Shown: piece by piece, positions 7,276 through 13,678 of the stretch
Layout: each line of letters opens with the position of its first letter
How positions within the stretch are numbered: position 1 is the first letter of the stretch
The notes under the pieces: model-generated
Seen by the model: only the letters and a program-made list of their open reading frames with translations
The model's database searches: none
What the model was told of the DNA's origin: nothing
Translations under genes and position numbers: made by a program
Assembly (NCBI GenBank): GCA_002470605.1
Contig: DKND01000114.1
Span: 1 to 17,885, forward strand
Direction: 5' to 3'
DNA: 17,885 bases
Source of the DNA: Opitutia bacterium UBA7397
GTDB taxonomy: Bacteria > Verrucomicrobiota > Verrucomicrobiia > Opitutales > UBA953

Positions 7276-8778
7276 ATGGCTGACCCGACCGACAAGATGG
7301 AATCCATCATCAACCTGTGCAAGCGCCGCGGGTTCGTCTTTCCTTCCTCCGATATCTACGGAGGGTTTAACGGGTTTTTTGACTACGGTCCCTTGGGCGT
7401 CGAATTGAAGAATAACATCAAGCAGGCCTGGTGGCAGGATTTCGTCCACCGTCGCGATGATATCGTGGGCTTGGACTCCAGTATTATCCATCACCCTACG
7501 ACCTGGAAGGCATCCGGTCACATCGAGAATTTCACCGACCCCTTGGTCGATTGCAAAGAGTCCAAGATGCGTTACCGGGCAGACCAGCTTTTCTTCGCTC
7601 CCGTAAGGGTCGGCGGCGAGACGATTGGTTACGTTTCCGTCCTTGAGGATGACGGCATGCAGGCCAAGGCCGAAGAGATGGCGAATGATATGAAACGTAA
7701 GTTAGCCAAGCAAGGGGCGCTCGAGTCTCTGGTGCTGAAGGATTATACCGAGGCTAAGCCCGAAGAACACGCCCTCGTGCCTTCGCCGGCCACCGGCAAA
7801 CCGGGTTCGCTCACGCCTCCTCGTTCGTTCAACATGATGTTCCAGACTTACGTGGGTGCGATGCAGGACGCTTCGGCCATCGCGTTCTTACGTCCGGAAA
7901 CCGCCCAAGGGATTTTCATCAATTTCAAGAACGTCGTCGATACGGGACGCGTGAAGGTGCCTTTTGGTATCGCTCAAGTCGGGAAGGCTTTCCGCAACGA
8001 AATCAATCCGCGCAATTTCATCTTCCGTTCGCGCGAGTTCGAACAGATGGAAATCGAATATTTCATCTCACCGTCGGCTGACTGGGAGGTCGCTCACAAG
8101 GATTGGATCGAAGGCTGTCTGGCTTGGTTCGAATCGATCGGGATTCCTCGGGCGAAGCTGTCCCTTTACCCGCACCCCAAGGAAAAGTTGGCCCACTACT
8201 CGAAGGGTACGACCGATATCATGTTCGAGTTTCCTTTCGGCGTCCAAGAGCTGCAAGGCGTCGCCGCTCGCGGTGATTTCGATTTGACCCAGCATAGCAC
8301 AGTCTCCGGTCAGAAGCTCGATTGGTTCGATGAATTGGCTAAGTCCCGGTTTATTCCCCATGTGATCGAGCCGTCCGTTGGGGTCGACCGGGTCTTCTTG
8401 GCCTTGCTCACCACCGCTTATCACGAAGATGAAATCGAAGGCGAGAAACGCGTGGTCTTGCGTCTGCCTCCACGGGTCGCGCCTTTCAAGGCCGCGATTT
8501 TCCCGCTCGTGAAAAATAAGCCCGAACTGGTCGACCGTGCCGAAGCCTTGTACCGCCGGCTCAAAAAGCGATTCAATGTCTTCTACGATGCTGCCGGCGC
8601 CATCGGTCGTCGCTACCGTCGCCAAGACGAAATCGGCACGCCCTATGGCATAACCATCGACTTCGAGACCATCGAGAAAGACGCCGGCGTGACGGTGCGC
8701 GACCGCGATACGCTGGCGCAGGTGCGGATGACCGAAGACGAATTGGTACGCTTCTTGGACGAGAAGGTTAACGGGTAA
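7276..8778 (+). CDS. glyS: Glycyl-tRNA synthetase, single-chain (alpha2) type
   Basis: This class II aminoacyl-tRNA synthetase charges tRNA-Gly. At 500 residues in one chain it is the homodimeric type also found in archaea and eukaryotes, not the two-subunit GlyQ/GlyS type of E. coli. Visible features are an N-terminal stretch (INLCKRRGFVFPSSDIYGG, FDYGPLGVELKNN), motif 2 around FRNEINPRNFIFRSREFEQME, and motif 3 around EPSVGVDRVFLALLTTAY. An anticodon-binding domain follows (LPPRVAPFKAAIFPLVKNK, then IGRRYRRQDEIGTPYGITID). The ATG lies after a purine-rich GAAAGGGGATAGG about 12 bases upstream. It follows the MCE gene by 51 bases on the same strand. Its last 11 bases overlap the 3' end of the convergent MurU-AmgK fusion gene, with no terminator between them. 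Confidence 0.96.
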   Translation: MADPTDKMESIINLCKRRGFVFPSSDIYGGFNGFFDYGPLGVELKNNIKQAWWQDFVHRRDDIVGLDSSIIHHPTTWKASGHIENFTDPLVDCKESKMRYRADQLFFAPVRVGGETIGYVSVLEDDGMQAKAEEMANDMKRKLAKQGALESLVLKDYTEAKPEEHALVPSPATGKPGSLTPPRSFNMMFQTYVGAMQDASAIAFLRPETAQGIFINFKNVVDTGRVKVPFGIAQVGKAFRNEINPRNFIFRSREFEQMEIEYFISPSADWEVAHKDWIEGCLAWFESIGIPRAKLSLYPHPKEKLAHYSKGTTDIMFEFPFGVQELQGVAARGDFDLTQHSTVSGQKLDWFDELAKSRFIPHVIEPSVGVDRVFLALLTTAYHEDEIEGEKRVVLRLPPRVAPFKAAIFPLVKNKPELVDRAEALYRRLKKRFNVFYDAAGAIGRRYRRQDEIGTPYGITIDFETIEKDAGVTVRDRDTLAQVRMTEDELVRFLDEKVNG

Positions 8779-10456
8779 CCGTTAAGCTATACTCCAAGTC
8801 GCTCGCTAATCCTGCCAATCGCCGGCGGCCACACAGGCTGGCGGCGATGGCAAGGTTATGTAATCCCTGCGGCAGGTGCGCTAGGTATTCCGGGCGACCT
8901 TTCTTATTTCCGAGGAATCCATAAGCGCCGCAGGCTTGCAGCAGGCGCTGCGTCGCCGCTACGTGCAGGAGGTGGGTGAATTCATCTCGCGATCCTTTCC
9001 AGTCCGACGCTTCGCGCGCATGGTCTTCGATTTCGACCCGCCAGAGATCCATGTCCTTGCGGGTAAGGTAAGGGTCATAAGCGAGCGAGGCGAAGTCATA
9101 GAAGGCGCAACCTTTGCGCATGCCTTGGAAGTCGATGAGCCAAGCCGCATTGTCGCGGACGAGGATGTTCTGCGATTGGAAGTCACGATGGATGGCGACC
9201 GCAGGCTGACCGAGTAGTTCGCGCGCTAGGGAGTCCATTTCTTGGATGACGCTCCGGTCGAATTTCTTTCCGGCCAGGACGTTATCTTGGAAGTATTGTC
9301 GCTCCCATTGGTAAAGCGCTGGAGAGAAGGGCTCCATGAGCGTGATCCCCGCGTTGGTGGCGGCTTCGAGTCCGAGCTGGTGGATCTTCACGACTTGTTC
9401 GATGGCTGAGCCGAAGGCGGACCACGGAAAGCTCGGCCCTTGGGATAGCGACCAAAGGTCGTCGGAGCCAAGGTCTTCAAGCAAAAGGATGCCGCGATCG
9501 TGGTCTTCGGCGATGACGGTCGGAACGTTGACGGCGGCTTGTCCGAGCAGGGCATGTGCGATGCTGCCGTAGATGAGATTTTCTGGGCGGCTATCATCGT
9601 ACACGCAAAGAATGGCTTCTTTGCCGGCCGCATTCGAGACGCGATGGAATTTACGGCCCGAACCGCCCTTGAGCATCTTCCCCCCGTCTACTAAATTGTA
9701 ACCCAAGTGAGCGGCAGCTTCGGCGGGCGTCATCGCCCCGCGTACTGGCTTTTCAAGCTGGGCCTTGATGGTGTTATATTCTTCGATGGTCCCGAGGTCG
9801 TGCCATTGGGGAGATGAATCCAAATAAGCTTGGATGCTGTCAGGCTGGACGGGGATTTTACGTAAAAAATGTTCGACGATGGATTCGATGGCAGCCGGAA
9901 CGCTTTGGGCAAAAGCTCGGGTGACGATGCAGATGCCCGTGTACTGATAGGCGCGATCCGTTTTTCCAAGTCGATCACGTAAGTCGGTTACCATCCCTTC
10001 GTCGGTCACGCGGACGTTGCAATTCGGCCCTTGCGCCCGAACGACCAAGGTGGCTTCAGCTCCATCTCCTTGGTGATGAGCGTAGGCTTCGGTGATATTA
10101 CAGCTTGATAGGATATCTCCGTTCCAGATGACCAGATCACTCTCATCCTCAGCCAGGAGCGACGCGATGTTGGCCAGGCCTCCGCCTGTCTCGAGCAGGG
10201 TTGGTTCAAAGACTAATTTTACTTCGGCACCGCCATAGGTGTTGGCCGGAAACGCGGAATTCCATGCCGCTGGGCAATGGTGGGTGTTGATGATGAATCT
10301 CCGCGTGCCGGCGGCGATGAGGCGATCCATCGCTTGCGTCACCATGGGCTTGCCGCCGAGGGGGAGCAAAGGTTTGGGGCAATTTTCAGTGAGGGGCCGA
10401 AGACGGGTACCGAGTCCGGCGCCGAGGATGAAAGCCGTACGGGGAAAGTTAGGCAT
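8768..10456 (-). CDS. Fused sugar-1-phosphate nucleotidyltransferase and anomeric sugar kinase (MurU-AmgK-like)
   Basis: The 562 residues hold two enzymes. Residues 1-235 are a nucleotidyltransferase: the nucleotide-binding loop GAGLGTRLRPLT (12-23) with K28, ETGGG (89-93), WNGD with the metal-binding D114, and WHDLGT (218-223). Residues of about 242-562 are an APH-like kinase: the ATP-binding region around GGSGRKFHRV, ILLLEDLG (323-330), the catalytic loop HRDFQSQN (423-430, D425) and the metal-binding IDFQG (441-445, D442). The pattern of the kinase half, including DFQ and the absence of an obvious APH lysine, is closest to AmgK. AmgK and MurU are known to act in series, turning recycled MurNAc into MurNAc-1-phosphate and then UDP-MurNAc. 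In Pseudomonas they are separate neighbouring genes, amgK first; here the MurU-like half is N-terminal. Its ATG overlaps the end of the Fur-family gene by 8 bases. The domains are certain; the MurNAc substrate is inferred, and other sugar-phosphate pairs are possible. Confidence 0.85.
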   Translation of the reverse strand: MPNFPRTAFILGAGLGTRLRPLTENCPKPLLPLGGKPMVTQAMDRLIAAGTRRFIINTHHCPAAWNSAFPANTYGGAEVKLVFEPTLLETGGGLANIASLLAEDESDLVIWNGDILSSCNITEAYAHHQGDGAEATLVVRAQGPNCNVRVTDEGMVTDLRDRLGKTDRAYQYTGICIVTRAFAQSVPAAIESIVEHFLRKIPVQPDSIQAYLDSSPQWHDLGTIEEYNTIKAQLEKPVRGAMTPAEAAAHLGYNLVDGGKMLKGGSGRKFHRVSNAAGKEAILCVYDDSRPENLIYGSIAHALLGQAAVNVPTVIAEDHDRGILLLEDLGSDDLWSLSQGPSFPWSAFGSAIEQVVKIHQLGLEAATNAGITLMEPFSPALYQWERQYFQDNVLAGKKFDRSVIQEMDSLARELLGQPAVAIHRDFQSQNILVRDNAAWLIDFQGMRKGCAFYDFASLAYDPYLTRKDMDLWRVEIEDHAREASDWKGSRDEFTHLLHVAATQRLLQACGAYGFLGNKKGRPEYLAHLPQGLHNLAIAASLCGRRRLAGLASDLEYSLTVTR

Positions 10457-10925
10457 GAACGTTTAGGTTACAGGTGGGGCAGATGCCGTAGATTTCCATG
10501 ATATGAGTAAGGTCGGAGAAGCCGCTGCTGCGCGCTGCGCTTTCGAGGCGCGAGGTGTCACAGCCCGGAAGTCGATCGATGCGGCCACAGCGGCGGCAAA
10601 TGATATGGTGATGGTGATGCCCGGCCGCGATGAGGGCATAAAGGCTGCGACCTCTTTCTAGGGGGTGCCGTTGGACGATGCCGGCTTCATCGAGGGCCTC
10701 GAGGCTGCGGTAGACCGTGACAAGGTCGAGGGCGCCATCGCCGGCCGAAGAGTGGATTTCTTCGGCGCTGAGAGGACCTTTGGCCTCGGCGAGCACCTTA
10801 AGCATGGCCAGACGAGGGGTTGTCACACGAAGGGATTTTTCCTTCATGCGGCCGACGGCTGCTTCGATGCGGGTATGGGGACCTTCTCCGCAGCAGCCTT
10901 CTTCGTGGCGGTGACCTTGAGGCAT
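10449..10925 (-). CDS. Fur-family metal-responsive transcriptional regulator
   Basis: The product is 158 residues. A His- and Cys-rich N-terminus (HRHEEGCCGEGPH) comes before the winged helix (VTTPRLAMLKVL, LSAEEIH), whose recognition helix region is DLVTVYRSLEAL (68-78). The dimerisation domain has the metal-binding cluster HHHHHIICRRC (103-113) and a second CPTC (149-152), giving the paired CxxC structural zinc site typical of Fur, Zur and PerR. Which metal or signal it senses cannot be read from the sequence; the many histidines make zinc or iron likely. It overlaps the MurU-AmgK fusion by 8 bases and probably shares its mRNA. It is divergent from metX, with 88 bases between the starts. 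The ATG at 10925 keeps the His/Cys-rich leader; an internal Met at residue 27 is the alternative start. Confidence 0.92.
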   Translation of the reverse strand: MPQGHRHEEGCCGEGPHTRIEAAVGRMKEKSLRVTTPRLAMLKVLAEAKGPLSAEEIHSSAGDGALDLVTVYRSLEALDEAGIVQRHPLERGRSLYALIAAGHHHHHIICRRCGRIDRLPGCDTSRLESAARSSGFSDLTHIMEIYGICPTCNLNVHA

Positions 10926-10938
10926 GGCCTACAGGCTT

Positions 10939-10983
10939 GGGGGGGTTTATGACGTGGCAACACCGAATGGCCACTTGCCTCCC
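10939..10983 (+). promoter_or_regulatory. Structured metX leader (candidate RNA element)
   Basis: Ahead of the metX start, a G run (10939-10945) can pair with CCTCCC (10978-10983) with one G-U pair. Inside this, GTGGC (10954-10958) pairs with GCCAC (10970-10974), and an inner CC/GG closes a GAAT loop. The joining sequences read TTTATGAC and TTG. The stretch ATGAC-GTGGCAAC recalls the conserved ATGA...GGCAAC core of SAM-I riboswitches, but the kink-turn and P2 arm of that class are missing. The pairing is visible; a riboswitch is speculation. Confidence 0.25.
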
Positions 10984-11013
10984 GTCCGGGTCTGGTTTGG
11001 CTGTCTTACGTCC

Positions 11014-12141
11014 ATGTCCGACTGTTCTGCCAAGCCTTCGGCCCCAAGCCGTGAACTCTGCCCGGTGGCCTACGCCGATTTCAAGTCGGCCGATAGCTTT
11101 CCGTTAGAGCTGGGTGGTGAATTGCCCGCACTCAGCCTTCGTTACGAAACCTATGGGACTTTACTGCCCGATAAGTCTAACGCGATCTTGGTGCCGCATG
11201 CCCTGAGCGGGGATCATCATGTGGCGGGTCGTTATCGTCCAGAAGATGCGAAGCCCGGTTGGTGGGATTGTTTTGTGGGCCCAGGAAAGGCTATCGACAC
11301 CGATCGTTTTTTTGTGATCGGCATCAATTGCATCGGGGGTTGTCAGGGGTCGACTGGACCGATTTCCCTCGATCCGCGCACAGGCAAGGCGTACGGCGGT
11401 TTTTTTCCGGAAATCACCTTAGGAGATATCGTCCGGGCACAACGCTTGGTCATCCGACATCTTGGCATCAAGAAATTGCATGCGGTGGTCGGCGGTTCGA
11501 TGGGTGGCATGCAGGCGTTAATCTGGTGCGCAGATTATCCCGCCGAAGTGGGTCGTATCGCCGTGTTGGCGGCAGGCTTGAGTCAATCGCCTATGGCGAT
11601 AGCTTTGAACGCGGTTTCACGTGCTTGCGTGGAGACGGATCCGAATTATCGCGGTGGTCATTACGCGCCCGGGGAAGGGCCCGTCTCGGGCCTGGCGGTT
11701 GGCCGCATGCTCGCCCATATCAGCTATCTCTCTTCCGCTTCTTTTGAGCAGAAATTTGGCCGTGCCCGCGTGCTCGGCGCCCAGCCCAATAATCCGGTCT
11801 TCTGGCAGGTCGAAAGTTACCTCGAACATCAAGGGCAGTCTTTCGTGAAGCGCTTCGATGCCAATAGTTGGCTGCGGATCACGCGGGCGGTCGATCGCTT
11901 TGACATGACGGCCCGGGCCGCCGCGGGGTCGCTGTTCTGCGCTCATGGTCCCGACGTGCTGGCCATCGGTTTTTCGAGCGACTGGCTCTATCCTACGAGT
12001 GAGCTGCGGATGCTTTTAGCCGCCGCGACCGCCGTCGGCGTCAATGCGGCCTACCATGAGGTGATCACCGATGCCGGTCACGACGGCTTCCTGCTTCCCG
12101 ATACCGGGCTGACCGTCCGTCTTCACGCCTTCTTGGGCTGA
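11014..12141 (+). CDS. metX: Homoserine O-acetyltransferase
   Basis: This alpha/beta-hydrolase-fold enzyme acylates homoserine for methionine synthesis by the sulfhydrylation or transsulfuration routes. The 375 residues show the family opening LRYETYGTLLPDKSNAILV, then HALSGDHHVAG, GWWDCFVGPGKAIDTDRFFV, INCIGGCQGSTGP and the nucleophile elbow GGSMGGMQAL with Ser162. The rest of the triad is Asp323 (SDWLYPTSE) and His356 (DAGHDGFL). I start it at the ATG at 11014, because the frame upstream encodes 30 unconserved residues and would overlap the Fur-family start. No metY or metW follows. Its stop is immediately followed by the stop of the convergent cardiolipin synthase gene. Acetyl versus succinyl specificity in this family depends on a few residues and cannot be settled by eye. 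Confidence 0.94.
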   Translation: MSDCSAKPSAPSRELCPVAYADFKSADSFPLELGGELPALSLRYETYGTLLPDKSNAILVPHALSGDHHVAGRYRPEDAKPGWWDCFVGPGKAIDTDRFFVIGINCIGGCQGSTGPISLDPRTGKAYGGFFPEITLGDIVRAQRLVIRHLGIKKLHAVVGGSMGGMQALIWCADYPAEVGRIAVLAAGLSQSPMAIALNAVSRACVETDPNYRGGHYAPGEGPVSGLAVGRMLAHISYLSSASFEQKFGRARVLGAQPNNPVFWQVESYLEHQGQSFVKRFDANSWLRITRAVDRFDMTARAAAGSLFCAHGPDVLAIGFSSDWLYPTSELRMLLAAATAVGVNAAYHEVITDAGHDGFLLPDTGLTVRLHAFLG

Positions 12142-13587
12142 TTAGAGCCAAGGGGCCAGGACCTTGGAGATATTTTCCACCGTGCGCCCAAGCAGCGTGC
12201 GGCTTTGGCGATAAAGGTCTTCCGAGTAATGGGATGATTCGGCCTCCCATGAATCAATCAGGGTATTGACGGCTTCAATCGCCGCTCGGTCACGGACCAC
12301 GGCGCCGATTTCATAATTCAGGAAGAGCGACCGCATGTCGAGGTTGGCTGACCCGACGACCAGCTGCTCATCATCCACGATGACGAGTTTCGCATGCAGG
12401 ACGTCCGGCTTAAAAAATAAAATATCAGCCCCCGCATCGCGCAAAGTCCGCAGGTACCATCGTCGGGCGAGGTCGAGCAGTTGATGGTCCGACCGGCGCG
12501 GCACCATGATCCGCACATGGCGGCCAGCTTGGGCGGCGGTGACGAGCAGGGAAAATAGGACGCTGTCCGGCACGAAGTAGGGCGTCACGATGGTGATCGA
12601 GCGCTTGCAGTTCGAGAACAGCTGGACGTAGGCATCCCAAAGCGGATCCTGTTCGCAATCAGGCCCCGAGGCGATGACGGCGACCCGGGCTTGGCCGACA
12701 GGTCGTGGTCGTTCGCGTAACTGGGTCGCAAAATTCATCGGAGGTTCGTCTGTGGCCTGGCACCAGTCGGCGATGAAGATGCGTTCGATCGAGGCGGCCG
12801 TAGGGCCTTCGATACTGAACGAGCAATCACGGAAGCGACGATTCGAAGGGGATTCCCCCATGTACTTCAGGCCGAGGTTCTGTCCGCCGATGATTGCGGT
12901 CTTGCCGTCAAAAACCGCGATCTTACGATGGTTGCGCCAATTCGCCGAACCTTTGCCGCGCATGGGTAGGGCTGGGTTAAAGCGAGCGATCTTTCCGCCG
13001 GCACGTTGGAGCGGCCGGCAGAGCGTCAGCGGGATGCCCCAACTTCCGATGGCGTCGACCAAGAGGTGCACTTCGATGCCAGCTTTGGCCCGGGCGGTGA
13101 GGAGGCTCACGATTTCGCGCCCGACGGCATCGTTGCTCAGAATATAGGTCGAGATGTAGATCCGCTTTTGCGCGCCCTTGATTTGAGTCCGCAAGGCTTC
13201 AAGGGTGTCTCGCCCATGGCGATCGCCGAGGAGGCGGAAGTTATTGCCTCCGAAGTCCGGCTCTTCGCTCAGTCGCCAGGCCACCCGGTTCACTTCTTTT
13301 TTCGCATCCGCCAGCGACGAGTGCTTCCTGCCACCAAAGAGGTAGATGATCAGCGCGGTGATGATCGGGAAGAAGTATGCGAGCGGCCCCCAGAGAAATA
13401 GATAGGCGGGCGAGATGCGGGCCCGCATTATCCGCAGTAGCACGTAGACTTGGCAGCCAGTGCGCAGTGCTGTCATCGCCCCGTCCGGGATGAGATGAAT
13501 CCATTCCGCGATCAGTACGAAGACGGTCGTGAGTAGCGCCAGCGTCGAGCTGCGGGTCAGACGACCGTATCCCTGGAAAGGAACCAT
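12142..13587 (-). CDS. cls: Cardiolipin synthase-type phospholipase D family enzyme
   Basis: The 481 residues have two hydrophobic N-terminal segments (about 13-33 and 60-85) followed by two phospholipase D domains. Each has a complete HKD motif: HRKIAVFDG (H220, K222, D227) followed by GGQNLG, and HAKLVIVDD (H398, K400, D405) followed by GSANLD. This architecture matches ClsA, which joins two phosphatidylglycerol molecules into cardiolipin and glycerol at the inner membrane. It starts only 35 bases after the rpsA terminator, with no clear ribosome binding site. A TATCGT box 7-12 bases before the ATG would give an essentially leaderless mRNA; otherwise it depends on readthrough. Its stop codon abuts that of metX with no spacer. 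A related phosphatidyltransferase specificity cannot be excluded. Confidence 0.92.
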   Translation of the reverse strand: MVPFQGYGRLTRSSTLALLTTVFVLIAEWIHLIPDGAMTALRTGCQVYVLLRIMRARISPAYLFLWGPLAYFFPIITALIIYLFGGRKHSSLADAKKEVNRVAWRLSEEPDFGGNNFRLLGDRHGRDTLEALRTQIKGAQKRIYISTYILSNDAVGREIVSLLTARAKAGIEVHLLVDAIGSWGIPLTLCRPLQRAGGKIARFNPALPMRGKGSANWRNHRKIAVFDGKTAIIGGQNLGLKYMGESPSNRRFRDCSFSIEGPTAASIERIFIADWCQATDEPPMNFATQLRERPRPVGQARVAVIASGPDCEQDPLWDAYVQLFSNCKRSITIVTPYFVPDSVLFSLLVTAAQAGRHVRIMVPRRSDHQLLDLARRWYLRTLRDAGADILFFKPDVLHAKLVIVDDEQLVVGSANLDMRSLFLNYEIGAVVRDRAAIEAVNTLIDSWEAESSHYSEDLYRQSRTLLGRTVENISKVLAPWL

Positions 13588-13622
13588 GGATGCACGATAG
13601 GCGGCCCGGCGTCTTTGGGTAC

Positions 13623-13650
13623 AAAAAAAGACCCCGGTTGCCCGGGGTCT
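13623..13650 (-). terminator. Intrinsic terminator of rpsA
   Basis: On the minus strand, AGACCCCGG and CCGGGGTCT form a perfect 9-base stem around a GCAA loop, followed directly by seven T residues. It begins 23 bases after the rpsA stop. This is the strongest terminator in the window. Confidence 0.93.
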
Positions 13651-13660
13651 GATTCATGGG

Positions 13661-13678
13661 ACTAAGAACGTTCTTAGT
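13661..13678. repeat. 18-base perfect palindrome over the rpsA stop codon
   Basis: ACTAAGAACGTTCTTAGT reads identically on both strands. It contains the TAA stop of rpsA (13676-13674) and lies 10 bases before the rpsA terminator. As RNA it could fold into a 7-base stem with an ACGU loop; as DNA it has the symmetry of a dimeric protein site. The function is unknown. Confidence 0.6.

Noticed and set aside
10924..11013. A 30-residue upstream extension of MetX starting at 10924
   Set aside because: It is not family-like and would overlap the start of the divergent Fur-family gene. The ATG at 11014 fits known MetX lengths.
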